A stretch of 43,473 nucleotides of DNA, from positions 1 through 43,473 of the forward strand of contig JAGQPR010000010.1 of assembly GCA_020426625.1 (NCBI GenBank). The letters run 5' to 3'. Under the pieces are notes generated by a model. It made no database searches. It was not told the DNA's origin and saw only the letters and a program-made list of their open reading frames with translations. Made by a program: the position numbers and the translations under genes. This DNA is from Planctomycetales bacterium. Lineage in GTDB: Bacteria > Planctomycetota > Planctomycetia > Pirellulales > Pirellulaceae. Of this stretch, positions 27,201 to 36,465 are shown piece after piece. Within the stretch, counting starts at the first letter, position 1. Every line of letters starts with the position of its first letter.

Positions 27201-27803
27201 ATGCCGATGGTGATGGACATGTACGTCGATATGCACCCACTCGACGCCAAGGGACTGGGAATTGAAGACGGGGATTACGTATGGATCGATGCGGATCCAA
27301 AAGATCGCCCGTTTCACGGTTGGGAGAAGGATCCGGAGAGTTATCAAATGGCCCGCTTGATGGCCCGCGCCAGGTACTACCCAGGAACTCCTCGCGGGGT
27401 GACGCGAATGTGGCACAATGCTCACGGGAGCACATATGGCACCTACGCCGGCAGTAAGACTCATCCTACGGGCATGGCCGAAAATGCTGATACAAAATAT
27501 CGCGCCATGTTCCGTTCAGGAAGCCATCAGAGTTGCACGCGCGGCTTCATTAAGCCGACGCACATGACAGATACCCTTCAAGCCAAGGCACAGTTTACCC
27601 AAGACATGGCGCAAGGGTTCATCCCAGACGTCCATTGTCCAACAGGTGCACCCCGCGAAGCGATGGTGCGGATCACTCGCGCCGAACCTGGCGGACTCGG
27701 TGGTAAAGGGTTGTGGCGAGGTGCTGCGCTCGGCATGCGTCCAACTTACGAGCATCAACTCCTCAAGGATTTTATCGCTGCCAAATTCGTCAAGTTGACG
27801 TAG
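24294..27803 (+). CDS. Periplasmic nitrite oxidoreductase / nitrate reductase-type molybdenum subunit (NxrA-like)
   Basis: A 1,169-residue catalytic subunit of the type II DMSO reductase family with a twin-arginine signal ([18 protein letters not shown]), so it acts in the periplasm. The N-terminal Fe-S site reads C83-x3-D87-x3-C91-x39-C131 (CAPNDTHNC), with Asp in place of the second Cys, a pattern I associate with NxrA of Nitrospira and anammox bacteria. [16 protein letters not shown] (283-298) is the region of the Mo-binding Asp, probably D285. Length matches periplasmic NxrA (about 1,150). The reaction is NO2- to NO3- or the reverse; other oxyanions or hydrocarbons used by relatives cannot be excluded. 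The ATG at 24294 follows GAGG and gives a proper Tat signal. It is followed by nxrB-, nxrC- and torD-like genes. Confidence 0.83.
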   Translation: MTAERSQEQATTAPPASTSRRRFLTQLLAAGAGAAAAADWARAVAQDIVPLSVDNPLSGYPNREWEKHYRNLYQSDSSFTFLCAPNDTHNCLLNAHVKNGVVTRISPTFGFSKATDLQGNRASQRWEPRVCQKGLALVRRFYGDRRCKRPMMRKGFKQWAEDGFPRDPQTGAVDPAKYLRRGRDTWVAVSWDDALKYSAQAMANIAETYTGEQGKRYLLAQGYDPLMVDAAQGAGTQTLKFRGGMMALGATRIMAQYRMANSMALLDSAIRKVGPDEALGARGWDNYTWHTDLPPGHPMVTGQQTLDFDLCNVEHSNLILVWGMNWICTKMPDSHWLTEARMKGAKVVVIACEYSSTMNKADEALIVRPGTTPALALGLAQVIIQEKIFDRDFVMSHTDLPLLVRMDNGQMLQARDVFPNHQPAELANGLVVLQDGQKSPPPHLQPSAITSKARREQWGDYVCWDTTANAPVVVTRDQIGKFFFESGTKPQLEGAVTVSLTNGQKVQCRTVFDVTREMLDGSYTPEQVEKLTWAPAEAIRGLARQIAANPEKVSIAMGMGPNQFFNNDLKDRNVFLVAALTRNVGFIGGNVGSYAGNYRVAFFSGAVQYNTENPFDLELDPSKPARPKMYFKPESVHYFNHGDTILRYGDGVLTGKTHMPTPTKSIHVSNSNSLIGNAKGHYETVVNTLKRVEYVGINEWWWTGSCEYADVVFPVDSWAEFKYPDMTISVTNPFLYIFPATPLPRIHDTRSDVEVAAGLCKAMGDVTGDNRFVDMWHFVHQGTTRPYLQRILDYSNCLRGYQIEDLEAKAAQGIPALLQTRTYPKYVGYEQSTENKPWYTRTGRLEFYRDEPEFMDAGENMVLHREPIDSTFYEPNVIVAKPHPLLRPKSPEDYGVSRSDLSGDARQARNVILTVDELLKTQHPLKKYGYEFIFHTPKFRHGAHSTPTDLDIIAVWFGPFGDMHREDRRMPMVMDMYVDMHPLDAKGLGIEDGDYVWIDADPKDRPFHGWEKDPESYQMARLMARARYYPGTPRGVTRMWHNAHGSTYGTYAGSKTHPTGMAENADTKYRAMFRSGSHQSCTRGFIKPTHMTDTLQAKAQFTQDMAQGFIPDVHCPTGAPREAMVRITRAEPGGLGGKGLWRGAALGMRPTYEHQLLKDFIAAKFVKLT

Positions 27804-27853
27804 GGCCGCTCAAGCTAAGTTAAATACCCCCCCTTCGCCGCAAGGAAACAACC

Positions 27854-28981
27854 ATGGTCAAGCGATTCAACTGGCACATCGATCGCGAGCAGGAGTACCC
27901 CTACGACGGGCCTAAGCCGGCTCGCCAGGTAGCCTATGTATTTGACACCAACAAGTGCATTGAGTGCCAAACTTGCACTGTGGCTTGCAAGACGTGCTGG
28001 ACCAGTGGCAAAGGTCAGGAAACTATCTTCTGGAACAACGTCGAAACCAAGCCCTATGGTGGTTATCCGCACGAGTGGGATAGTCGCTTGATGCAGAAAT
28101 GTGGGCCAGCCGAATGGCAGGGCAAAAAACTGTACTCGATCACGATTTTCGAAAAGAATGGTGAAGGCAAACCGCCGGTCGGGCATTTACCCAATGAGCG
28201 CGATTACAGTGCACCGAATTTGGGCGAGGACGACCTGTCAGAGATGATCGATCAAGGAGCGCACCTGGGCGAGACCCACAACGGTTGGATGTTCTACCTA
28301 GCTAGGATTTGCAACCACTGCGATCATCCAGCCTGTTTAGCAGCTTGTCCGCGCAAGGCGATCTACAAACGCGAAGAGGATGGCATTGTACTGGTCGACC
28401 AAGAACGCTGCCGCGGGTACCAGGCATGCGTTGAAGCTTGCCCCTATAAGAAAGTCTTCTTCAATGTGATCAATCGGGCGAGCGAAAAGTGCATCGGCTG
28501 TTTCCCTCGCGTCGAACAGGGAAACGTAGCATTGTGCGTCGAATCATGTATTGGCAAGATTCGCCTTCATGGATTTCTTTCAACGCAGGAGGAGCCACGC
28601 GAGGACAATCCTCTGGACTATATCGTCAAGATTCGAAAGCTTGCGTTGCCTTGCTATCCGCAGTTTGGAACCGGCCCAAACGTATTCTACATTCCGCCGG
28701 TTCATGTTCCAGATCCATTCTTAGAGCAAATGTTTGGGCCAGGTGTCGAAGAAGCCAAAGACATGTATCGCAATTTGAAGAACGATCGACAGTTGCTCGG
28801 TGCGTTGATGCTGTTTGGGGCTAGCCCACGCATCATTACCCGCTACGAAGTACAGGGCGATGAAGCTGTGGGTTGGGATGTGGAGGGGCAGGAAGTCGTA
28901 CGCGTGCCATTCACGGAACCAACCTACTATCGGAAGCACTTCGATGAGCAGTACGAAGCCTATCGTCACAATGCTGTTTGA
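27854..28981 (+). CDS. Iron-sulfur subunit of NxrA-like enzyme (NxrB-like)
   Basis: A 375-residue protein carrying four Fe-S clusters that move electrons from the molybdenum subunit to the heme b subunit. Cys groups: C35/C38/C41/C45 (CIECQTCTVAC), C153/C156/C161/C165 (CNHCDHPACLAAC), C186-x2-Y189-x2-C192-x3-C196, and C213/C216/C228/C232. Tyr189 in place of Cys fits the [3Fe-4S] site, where NarH has Trp. SGKGQETIFWNNVETKPYGG is a family signature of NxrB/NarH-type subunits. There is no export signal, so it would ride out with the Tat-carried large subunit. A ribosome site AAGGA is seven bases before the ATG. Confidence 0.87.
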   Translation: MVKRFNWHIDREQEYPYDGPKPARQVAYVFDTNKCIECQTCTVACKTCWTSGKGQETIFWNNVETKPYGGYPHEWDSRLMQKCGPAEWQGKKLYSITIFEKNGEGKPPVGHLPNERDYSAPNLGEDDLSEMIDQGAHLGETHNGWMFYLARICNHCDHPACLAACPRKAIYKREEDGIVLVDQERCRGYQACVEACPYKKVFFNVINRASEKCIGCFPRVEQGNVALCVESCIGKIRLHGFLSTQEEPREDNPLDYIVKIRKLALPCYPQFGTGPNVFYIPPVHVPDPFLEQMFGPGVEEAKDMYRNLKNDRQLLGALMLFGASPRIITRYEVQGDEAVGWDVEGQEVVRVPFTEPTYYRKHFDEQYEAYRHNAV

Positions 28982-29051
28982 CCAGACTGCAATCACCGGT
29001 TACGTGCGATATTGAAACCACGAGTTGCTCGATATTCCAAGGAAATTAGCC

Positions 29052-30068
29052 ATGAGTCGCGATCAGCACGACAATCGCCTACTACTCGGAGCGGTCGGCG
29101 CGGCGGCACTGATCCTGATGACAATGATCACCGCCATCTTTCTTGTATCGCGTCGGCCGGTGGTAGTCGTTACCGGATCGTCAAACGTCGAGACCTTGCC
29201 TGCGGTCGTCGCTGGTGAGGCTCCCTCAGGAAGCGGTGATCTATCCCAATCCCCCGCAAATCAGCCTCCACCGACCCTATCCGTTTCACGCGTCGATCGC
29301 GTGCCTGCAGTTGCTGATCCACTCGATCCGACTTGGGACAAGATTGCCGCAGTTGAGGTGCCGTTGGCTGCACAGCAAGTCGCGCAACCTGCCCTGGAGC
29401 AAGGGACCGTTCCGATGCTGACAGTGCAGGCGATCCGGGACAATGAGCGGTACGCCTGGCGGCTGAGTTGGGACAAGCCCCAGCCTGCCGACATGGTCGA
29501 CTATGCCAAATTCACCGATGCCGTCGCCATTCAGTTTCCTCTGGTCGATGGAGCTCCCTACACCATGGGCGGTCCCAACCTGCCGGTCCGCATGTTGTAT
29601 TGGAAGGCGGTATGGCAAAAGGATGTCGACGAAGGCTTCCAGGAACTGCAAAAAATCTATCCCAATTCCCACTACGACATGTACTGGTTTTCGGAAGGCA
29701 GCGAACGGCATTCGAACATTGGTTCCACTGACAACCCGGAAGCACAGCAGTTCATGGTAGCGTCGATGTCAAAAAACCCTATGGCCGACTACAACCGCAA
29801 GAAGCCCATAGAAGAACTAACAGCGCACGGCTTTGGTAGCAGTACGCATGTCCCCGACACGCCCAGCGGCGGACGCGGTGTCTGGAAAGAAGGCAAATGG
29901 TATGTGGTTCTTGACCGCCCGATCAACGGTAGCGATCCATTGATCGCGAGGTTCAACGCGGCCCCCGAGCAACAGTTGGTAGCTTTCGCCGTATGGGATG
30001 GAGATCATGGCAATCGTGGGAGCAAGAAACAAATTTCGAATTGGATACCCGTACAGCTACCCAAGTAA
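29052..30068 (+). CDS. Heme b-binding subunit (NxrC / ethylbenzene dehydrogenase gamma-like)
   Basis: A 338-residue protein with an N-terminal membrane helix (about 10-31) that may act as anchor or uncleaved signal, a Ser/Pro-rich linker, and a C-terminal domain of the EB_dh type that binds one heme b through Met and Lys. Visible elements are YTMGGPNLPVRMLYWKAVW with the Met candidate, and the closing AVWDGDHGNRGSKKQISNW. It passes electrons from NxrB to periplasmic cytochrome c. AAGGA precedes the ATG at 29052. Known NxrC-type subunits are of similar size. Confidence 0.82.
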   Translation: MSRDQHDNRLLLGAVGAAALILMTMITAIFLVSRRPVVVVTGSSNVETLPAVVAGEAPSGSGDLSQSPANQPPPTLSVSRVDRVPAVADPLDPTWDKIAAVEVPLAAQQVAQPALEQGTVPMLTVQAIRDNERYAWRLSWDKPQPADMVDYAKFTDAVAIQFPLVDGAPYTMGGPNLPVRMLYWKAVWQKDVDEGFQELQKIYPNSHYDMYWFSEGSERHSNIGSTDNPEAQQFMVASMSKNPMADYNRKKPIEELTAHGFGSSTHVPDTPSGGRGVWKEGKWYVVLDRPINGSDPLIARFNAAPEQQLVAFAVWDGDHGNRGSKKQISNWIPVQLPK

Positions 30069-30122
30069 AGCTCGTCCAGAAACGATGATCTGCGCAAGCC
30101 CCCTGCCAAGGCGAAACCTGAA

Positions 30123-30935
30123 ATGACGAATACCAACTATTTATGCTCGTTGCGGTACGCCGCTCAGGCAGACTTGGTCACCCTGACCGCTGAAATGTTG
30201 CGGTCGCCACACTCGACTGCCAAACAAGCTATGGATGTCTGGTTCAGCCTACCAGCTGACAATTTTCTTCCGCTGATCGATGCTGCTTGCATGCCTCCGC
30301 ATGCAACCGAGACACCAGTCGATACGTTATTCGAGCAGATTTCCAGTTTGAAGGAACTGTTCTTGGAACTTCACCGCGTCGGGGCCTCGCTGGTCACTGA
30401 ACACTGGAGCGATGAGTATTGGCGATTGTTCGACGGTGCTCAGCTTTGTCCGCTCAATCAGGCTAGCTACATTCGCCGTGATAAAGGCGCCATATTAGGC
30501 GACTTGGCAGGTTTCTACAACGCTTTCGGTTGGCGGCACCATCCAGACAATGGCGAGCGTCCAGATCATTTGTTGAGCCAACTGGAGTTCGCGGGCATGC
30601 TGCTGGCGATGCAGGCAACGGCAGGAACAGCTGAGCAACGCGAAATCGTTAGTAAGGCTCTTGCACAGTTTCACCGCGTTCACATGCACGATTGGCTGCC
30701 CTCCGTTTGTAAGCAAATGCATACGGTCACAAATTTTCCATACTTCGAGCTTGTTTCTGATTGGTTGTTGTCGCTGTGGCAGACGTTCGCAAAGCTCAAC
30801 TCGTGGCCATCGGATCAGCTATCCCCCTCGATACTATCCCCGCGTATTGATCCGGAAGACCCATACGAGTGTGGCGCACCGGACGTCGTTACGCTGCAGG
30901 CGACGGCCACGCCAGCAATTTATCGTGAAGGATGA
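30123..30935 (+). CDS. TorD/DmsD-family chaperone for the NxrA-like enzyme
   Basis: A 270-residue all-helical cytoplasmic protein. Family marks are EYWRLFDG, the DLAGFYNAFGW segment near 130-140 and ERPDHLLSQLEFAGMLL, the order seen in TorD/NarJ/DdhD chaperones. These bind the Tat signal of a molybdoenzyme precursor, assist cofactor insertion and delay export. Position directly after nxrABC-like genes makes it the dedicated chaperone. The 55-bp gap and its downstream distance of 21 bp to hemG/hemY support one operon. Confidence 0.87.
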   Translation: MTNTNYLCSLRYAAQADLVTLTAEMLRSPHSTAKQAMDVWFSLPADNFLPLIDAACMPPHATETPVDTLFEQISSLKELFLELHRVGASLVTEHWSDEYWRLFDGAQLCPLNQASYIRRDKGAILGDLAGFYNAFGWRHHPDNGERPDHLLSQLEFAGMLLAMQATAGTAEQREIVSKALAQFHRVHMHDWLPSVCKQMHTVTNFPYFELVSDWLLSLWQTFAKLNSWPSDQLSPSILSPRIDPEDPYECGAPDVVTLQATATPAIYREG

Positions 30936-30956
30936 ACCACTTCGAGGAAGTATGTC

Positions 30957-32402
30957 ATGAAGAGTGTCGCTGTTATTGGTGGTGGAATCAGTGGTCTCTC
31001 CGCTGCCTACTACCTGCATCGAAGTTACTCAGACCTGGATATAAAAGTCTACGAGCCAGCGGACCGTCCGGGTGGAGTCATTCAAACGACGGTAAATGAT
31101 GGATTCCTGGTCGAGGATGCGGCCGACAACTTCATCACCACCACTCCCGACGCGGTCGAACTCGCCGAAGAACTGGGGCTTGCCGATGACCTAATCAAAC
31201 CAAGCGACTCCGGCCGTCAAGCCTGCGTGCTCAGTCGTGGCCGACTGCGTCCCATTCCGCCTGGCTTCATTATCATGGCGCCATCGCGTATCTGGCCATT
31301 CCTGACCTCGAGAATTTTGAGTGGATGGGGAAAGCTGCGAGCTGCAGGGGAAGTCTTTGTACCAAAACGTCGCGTAGCATCCGACGAGTCAATGGAGTCG
31401 TTCGTGTGCCGTAGGTTTGGCCGGGAAATGTTTGAACGGCTGGTACAACCGTTGATTGGCGGTATCTACACAGCCGACCCCAAGCTGCTGAGCCTGGCTG
31501 CCACCATGCCTCGATTTTCGCAAATGGAGCAAGAGCATGGCAGTCTGATCCGTGCGATGCTAAAGCAGAAAAAAACCGGCACACGTGAATCCAGCGGCGG
31601 AGCACGCTACAGCCAGTTCATGACACTTCGCGGCGGCATGTCAAAGCTCGTCGATTCGATCATTGAAAAGCTTCCTGCAAACACTTTGCAATTGCAGACG
31701 CCAGCAAGAGCCATGATCCCACTGGACAACGGCCGTTGGGCGCTGCGGGTAGGTCGAGCATCCAACGAATGGACGCACGTAGATGGAGTCGTTGTGGCAA
31801 CCCCAGCACATGTCTCGAGTGACCTAGTAAACAGCTTCGATCGACGACTGGCCGATGAGCTGGGGAGTGTCAACTATGCAAGTTGTGCCGTTGTCTCGCT
31901 GGGTTATCGACGCAAACAGATCGGTGTACCACTGAACTCTTTTGGTTTTGTCGTGCCATTGATCGAACGCCGGTTAATCCTTTCGTGTAGCTATTCCAGT
32001 GTGAAGTATGAAGGGCGGGCGTCGAAAGATCACGTGCTAGTGCGGGTCTTCATCGGGGGAGCCTGCCAGGCTAATCTACTGCAGTTGCCGGAAGATCAAT
32101 TGATGGAACTAGCCGAATGGGAACTGAGCGATTTGATGAAGATCCAGGGTGCTCCAGTGATGCGAATTATCAAGCGTCACATGCGGACCATGCCGCAGTA
32201 CCACGTCGGCCATTTAAATCGAATCAGGGACATCGACCGACGGACACAAAATTGGAGATGCCTTCAAATCGCTGGTAGTGCTCTTCGTGGCGTCGGTGTT
32301 CCTAGCTGTATCAAGAGCGGGCGGGAAGCCGCACTAAAGATCGTTCAAGAACTAAGTTCGCGACAACCGGCTTTGTCCTACGCGTCGGAAAGCCTCGCCT
32401 AG
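30957..32402 (+). CDS. hemY: Oxygen-dependent protoporphyrinogen oxidase type (HemY/PgoX family)
   Basis: A 481-residue FAD protein. The N-terminal dinucleotide-binding motif is VIGGGISGLSAAYYL followed by the GG doublet RPGGVIQT, and the C-terminal segment CLQIAGSALRGVGVPSCIKSG closes the FAD site as in the flavin-containing amine oxidase superfamily. HemY converts protoporphyrinogen IX (or coproporphyrinogen III) into the porphyrin in the penultimate heme steps. GAGGAAG precedes the start. Its place in the nxr operon suggests matched heme supply for the heme b subunit and the many cytochromes nearby. Confidence 0.88.
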   Translation: MKSVAVIGGGISGLSAAYYLHRSYSDLDIKVYEPADRPGGVIQTTVNDGFLVEDAADNFITTTPDAVELAEELGLADDLIKPSDSGRQACVLSRGRLRPIPPGFIIMAPSRIWPFLTSRILSGWGKLRAAGEVFVPKRRVASDESMESFVCRRFGREMFERLVQPLIGGIYTADPKLLSLAATMPRFSQMEQEHGSLIRAMLKQKKTGTRESSGGARYSQFMTLRGGMSKLVDSIIEKLPANTLQLQTPARAMIPLDNGRWALRVGRASNEWTHVDGVVVATPAHVSSDLVNSFDRRLADELGSVNYASCAVVSLGYRRKQIGVPLNSFGFVVPLIERRLILSCSYSSVKYEGRASKDHVLVRVFIGGACQANLLQLPEDQLMELAEWELSDLMKIQGAPVMRIIKRHMRTMPQYHVGHLNRIRDIDRRTQNWRCLQIAGSALRGVGVPSCIKSGREAALKIVQELSSRQPALSYASESLA

Positions 32403-32501
32403 CCCCAGCGCGAAGCTTCCAATCAAGCAACCAACCGTATACGAAGAACCGCTTTTTAGTCTAGTCCCAATTTAGATCCATATCTTTGAGGAGCATTTCC
32501 A

Positions 32502-32792
32502 ATGGTACGTTACATTTCGATCATCAACTTTACGGTCCAAGGAATCCAAGGAATCAAGAACTCACCTTCACGTGCACATGCATTCGCAGCACAGATCGAA
32601 CAGCTAGGAGGCAAAGTCCTCTTTCAGTACTGGTCACTTGGAGACGCCGACGGCTGCTTTGGCTTCGAAGTACCCAGTGAACAAGTCGCAACTCAACTCT
32701 TACTACGCCTTGAGCAACAAGGTAATGTTAGAACTAAGTCGCTCAGGGTGTTTGATGCTAGCGAGTTTGCGAGCATCGTCGACGGCCTGTAA
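32502..32792 (+). CDS. GYD-domain protein
   Basis: A 96-residue protein with the ferredoxin-like GYD domain (PF08734): RYISIINFTVQGIQGIK at the start, EQLGGKVLFQYWSLGD where the GYD-like turn is GDADG, and a closing beta strand. Function of this family is unknown; many sit near metabolic or stress operons. It is 99 bp after hemY with a good AGGAG site. Soluble, no signal peptide. Confidence 0.7.
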   Translation: MVRYISIINFTVQGIQGIKNSPSRAHAFAAQIEQLGGKVLFQYWSLGDADGCFGFEVPSEQVATQLLLRLEQQGNVRTKSLRVFDASEFASIVDGL

Positions 32793-32867
32793 CCGCTCGG
32801 CAAAGCGATTTCGTGAGATTCAATGCACCTAGTGCAATCATGTACCCCACCGCAAAAGAAACCAAGC

Positions 32868-34817
32868 ATGTCAGCTAAGTCACAGCCACTCATACTTTGC
32901 TGCGTTTGCCTGACATGCTTAAGCCTTCCGGTGGTTGCGCAAGATACAAGCGTGACTCTTAAAGATACAGTCGATGGCACTATCGTCATGCTAAATGACA
33001 ATGCGGGTTGGTGTTGGTATCAAGACGAACGTGTTGTATTCGATCCGGATGCGAAGTTACTGTTGACTAGCACGATTGCCAATGCTGGGGGGCATGACGG
33101 AGTTGCTCGTGAGGCGGATGTCGATTTGACTGCATTTGATCTACGCAGTGGAAATCGCAATCGCGCAACGATGGCAAAGTGCAATTCCTATGACTCAGGT
33201 GACGACCACAATGTGGGAGCAATATGGATCCGCCCCGACCGACGCTATCTGCATATGTGGACAGGACACAACGAGGCAACTCGAAATGCATTTTATCGGT
33301 TATCCGTTCGGCCTGGCGATCTTTCTGAGTGGGAGTCGCTTCAGTATCTCAATTGGGTGGACATCGGAAACCCCGATACCGGCAAGCACTCCACGACTTA
33401 TAGTAATTTGCACTTTCTCACAGACGAAAATGAGGCTCGTGGACGACTGTATAATTTTTCCCGCGAAAGTCAGCGGAGCCCGAATATTGCGTATTCTGAT
33501 GACCATGGCGCAACCTGGCACTACGGAGGAAAGCTGACTCTACCCAAGTCGGATTCTAGCTACTCGAATGGTTACACCAAGTTTGCCTCGAATGGTAAGG
33601 ACCGCATCGATTTTGTGAGTACAGAGCATCACCCTCGCGATTTCAACACGAGCATCTTTCACGGGTATATCCAGGGAGGCAAGTCTTTTGATTCCTTTGG
33701 CGAGGTAGTCGACGAGAATATCTTCGATGAAGTCGCACCTGCCCCACAGGATTTCACTCCCGTCTTTCGGTCTCCGCCGGAAGACGGTGAACATGATGAT
33801 GTTGAGTTCCATCGGGCTTGGACCGTCGAGCTTGAACTGGATTCGCTGGGAAATCCTCGTACGTTATTCACGACTCGGTATGGTACGCAAGTTTCCCACC
33901 GCACTGCGGGAGAGGCGGATCATCGCCTGTTCTACGGCAGCCTTGGTGGGAACGCTTGGTGCACACATGAGGTTGCCAAAATGGGAGGTCCACTGTGGAA
34001 GAATGAAGAGGACTATACGGGCTTGGCTGCCATTTATCCGGGTCAGCCGAACGTTATCTATGTTTCGACGAATATCGATCCCCGCAACGATGATTTTCGT
34101 GAGATCTATCGCGGTGAGACGATTGACGATGGCGAGAGCTGGAATTGGGTCAGCATTACCTCGAATTCGACACTGGATAATCTGCGACCGGCAATTCCTC
34201 GCGGATTTGAAGAGGGGGCAGCGGTCTGTTGGTTGCGTGGAACCTATTTTAGTCAAAGCCACTTTGATCAATCGTTGGTCGCTATCTTCGACTCTCAGAA
34301 TACCAAGAAACTCGGCGTCGAGTTCCATCCGGCCACCTCGAGTAATTGTCGCGTACTTCACCCAGGCTGGACTTGGAATGGGTCGGTTGGTCCGAATGGC
34401 TCCTTTGTCTTGAGCGATGAATTCGCTGCGGACCCCACGGCACTCGTGAACGATCGGTTGACGGCGCGAATGCCGGAGCTGGAGATGACGGTAGAGCTTG
34501 GGCCGCAGGTAGGGACAGATGTGTTGCTTTATTTCTGGCTTCGCGATGGCGAAGATGGCTGGTTACAAGCTTCCGTGGATGGGCAAGCGAGCATCAATTT
34601 GAGTCGGCGTGGAGCACAGGCGGCTCAGGGAAATCCTTTAGGGCCGGACGCGAGTGCTCGCACGGAAGACCGACAGTTATATCAAGCGTACTTAGGTCGT
34701 ATGAGAGCTCATCCAGAATCAAGACAAGTCAGTATCCATGTTTCGGCTGTTCAGCCGAGTGGATGGGTGAGCTTCGCAGGTTTCGGATTGAGAACTGTTC
34801 ATCCTGCTCCCGAGTAG
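32868..34817 (+). CDS. Secreted BNR-4-type repeat protein (sialidase/lyase-like beta-propeller)
   Basis: A 649-residue exported protein with signal peptide SQPLILCCVCLTCLSLPVVAQ. Repeats with Asp-box-like turns (YSDDHGATWHYGG, IDDGESWNWVS) and the N-terminal NAGWCWYQDERVVFD point to a BNR_4 beta-propeller, a fold shared by sialidases, polysaccharide lyases and related secreted enzymes. No catalytic set can be assigned. It lies between the GYD gene and the radical SAM gene on the same strand with short gaps and may be a passenger in the operon. The ATG at 32868 gives a clean signal peptide; an ATG at 32823 would place 15 charged residues before it. Confidence 0.7.
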   Translation: MSAKSQPLILCCVCLTCLSLPVVAQDTSVTLKDTVDGTIVMLNDNAGWCWYQDERVVFDPDAKLLLTSTIANAGGHDGVAREADVDLTAFDLRSGNRNRATMAKCNSYDSGDDHNVGAIWIRPDRRYLHMWTGHNEATRNAFYRLSVRPGDLSEWESLQYLNWVDIGNPDTGKHSTTYSNLHFLTDENEARGRLYNFSRESQRSPNIAYSDDHGATWHYGGKLTLPKSDSSYSNGYTKFASNGKDRIDFVSTEHHPRDFNTSIFHGYIQGGKSFDSFGEVVDENIFDEVAPAPQDFTPVFRSPPEDGEHDDVEFHRAWTVELELDSLGNPRTLFTTRYGTQVSHRTAGEADHRLFYGSLGGNAWCTHEVAKMGGPLWKNEEDYTGLAAIYPGQPNVIYVSTNIDPRNDDFREIYRGETIDDGESWNWVSITSNSTLDNLRPAIPRGFEEGAAVCWLRGTYFSQSHFDQSLVAIFDSQNTKKLGVEFHPATSSNCRVLHPGWTWNGSVGPNGSFVLSDEFAADPTALVNDRLTARMPELEMTVELGPQVGTDVLLYFWLRDGEDGWLQASVDGQASINLSRRGAQAAQGNPLGPDASARTEDRQLYQAYLGRMRAHPESRQVSIHVSAVQPSGWVSFAGFGLRTVHPAPE

Positions 34818-34846
34818 AGAGCACCAGCAAGTAGTAGGACGATGAC

Positions 34847-36010
34847 ATGTTAAAGTTACCAGACGAAAAACGACCGAGTCCAGCCTCAAAACTTAATGGA
34901 TCGAATGGCAAAGCTCATGAGTCAGTCACCAATTCACGCTCAAAAATGTGGGTACGCACCCGTCGCTCGTTTACGCTGAGCCCCATGCTTGTGTTCTACG
35001 AAATGACCCAAGCCTGCGATCTGGTCTGCCAGCATTGTCGGGCCTGTGCTCAGCGAAAGCCTGCACCTGAGGAGTTGGGAACAGCTGAAGCGAAGTTATT
35101 GGTCGATCAGCTTACCGAGTTTCCTGAGCCACCTCTATTGGTTCTGACAGGAGGCGATCCACTCAAGCGAGCTGATATCTTTGAGTTGATCGAGTACGCA
35201 CTTACGCGTGGCCTGCAGGTCTCAATTACTCCCAGTGCTACACCGCTGGTCACGACCTCGGCCATTAAGCGGCTTCGCGATGCGGGAATTGCTCGCATGG
35301 CCATTAGCATTGACGGCATTGACGCAACGACACATGATTCCGTGCGTGGCGTGGCCGGTAGCTTCCAGCGCAGTATCGAGATTCTCGAAGATGCACGCCA
35401 ACTCGGCCTTGAGACGCAGATCAACACCGTACTGACTCCGAACAATCTGCTACAGATCGATGCGATGGCCGACTTATTTGCCGAATTCGAAATCGCGCTC
35501 TGGTCAGTTTTCTTTTTGGTGCCGGTCGGCCGAGGCGATCATTTAGTGCGGCTGACCGCTCAGCAGTGCGAGCAGGCCTTTGAACGATTGTGGCACCAGT
35601 CGCTGTCCCAACCGTACATGATCAAAACGACTGAAGCCCCCCACTACCGGCGGTATGTCATCCAACATCAGCTTGAACGCCGTGGGGAGGGGGAAGATGG
35701 CAAACCACATCCTTTTGTGCCCGGCGGAGTCAACGACGGCAAAGGAGTGATGTTTGTTAGCCACGCTGGGCTTGTTTACCCTAGCGGCTTCTTGCCGATC
35801 GTGTGCGGTTCGTTCCCCTTGCAGCACCTGGTCAAGGTCTATCAGGAATCGCCAGTTTTTCGTAGCCTGCGAGACTCATCACGGCTAGAAGGTAAGTGTG
35901 GCCGTTGTGAGTTCCGCAACATCTGTGGCGGCAGCAGAGCTAGGGCCTATGCGGTGACAGGCAATGCCTTCGCACAGGAACCCGATTGCTGCTATGAACC
36001 CACCGAGTAA
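34847..36010 (+). CDS. Radical SAM/SPASM protein (TIGR04053-like)
   Basis: A 387-residue protein. The radical SAM cluster is C57-x3-C61-x2-C64 (CDLVCQHC), followed by LTGGDPLKR. Near the C-terminus the SPASM-type auxiliary cluster region is CGRCEFRNICGGSRARAYAVTG with further Cys (CCYEP). These blocks match the TIGR04053 family, related to AhbD and NirJ, which act in alternative heme and heme d1 synthesis. A heme or tetrapyrrole side-chain reaction is therefore a fair guess, supported by hemY in the same operon. The start has AGGACG upstream. It converges with a small minus-strand gene through a hairpin. Confidence 0.82.
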   Translation: MLKLPDEKRPSPASKLNGSNGKAHESVTNSRSKMWVRTRRSFTLSPMLVFYEMTQACDLVCQHCRACAQRKPAPEELGTAEAKLLVDQLTEFPEPPLLVLTGGDPLKRADIFELIEYALTRGLQVSITPSATPLVTTSAIKRLRDAGIARMAISIDGIDATTHDSVRGVAGSFQRSIEILEDARQLGLETQINTVLTPNNLLQIDAMADLFAEFEIALWSVFFLVPVGRGDHLVRLTAQQCEQAFERLWHQSLSQPYMIKTTEAPHYRRYVIQHQLERRGEGEDGKPHPFVPGGVNDGKGVMFVSHAGLVYPSGFLPIVCGSFPLQHLVKVYQESPVFRSLRDSSRLEGKCGRCEFRNICGGSRARAYAVTGNAFAQEPDCCYEPTE

Positions 36011-36026
36011 GCAGTGATTTGCTTCT

Positions 36027-36042
36027 GCAGCGTTTACGCTGC
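36027..36042. terminator. Convergent hairpin containing a stop codon
   Basis: GCAGCG (36027-36032) and CGCTGC (36037-36042) form a 6-bp stem with a TTTA loop. The loop holds the TAA stop of the minus-strand gene at 36034, and the hairpin begins 17 bp after the radical SAM stop. It may terminate both transcripts; the lack of a strong T-run makes this tentative. Confidence 0.4.
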
Positions 36043-36303
36043 TAATCGCTTGCGGTTTACAGGCGGTAGGATTGCAAAACCTGTCTCCATTACCGCTTGC
36101 AAGGAATCTAGCGGAAACTCAGACTGCCTGGAGTTCGATTTCCTACGAAGTTCTGCGTCCACCTCTGGAAGAGGGCTACCAGCGAACCTAGCCGCAACCT
36201 CTTCGACTACAGCCTTAGGCGTACCCGCCGCCACAATCAAGTCGAAGTGAAGAATTGAGCCGTCTTGTCCGGTTGCATATGTGTCATAGCAATCAACGCG
36301 CAT
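36034..36303 (-). CDS. DUF2024-like small protein
   Basis: An 89-residue protein starting MRVDCYDTYATGQDGSILHFDLIV, given here in part as the family N-terminus: xVxxxDTYxxxxDGxxxHFDxxV, typical of DUF2024. It is cytoplasmic with no signal peptide. Function unknown. The gene is isolated, converging with the radical SAM gene and separated by 162 bp from the next minus-strand gene. Confidence 0.6.
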   Translation of the reverse strand: MRVDCYDTYATGQDGSILHFDLIVAAGTPKAVVEEVAARFAGSPLPEVDAELRRKSNSRQSEFPLDSLQAVMETGFAILPPVNRKRLAA

Positions 36304-36465
36304 TATTAGTCTTCCTTGAATGCATCGAGACCATTTGTCACGAGTGCTCTCCCGCCTAAAGAAAAGCGTCTCATCGCTACTGGCTGAGTTTGAGCCAGAC
36401 TTAATTGTTGATCGGTATTGAACCGGAAATTCTGAAAATGAACTGGGGCAATCGCTAGAAACGCT

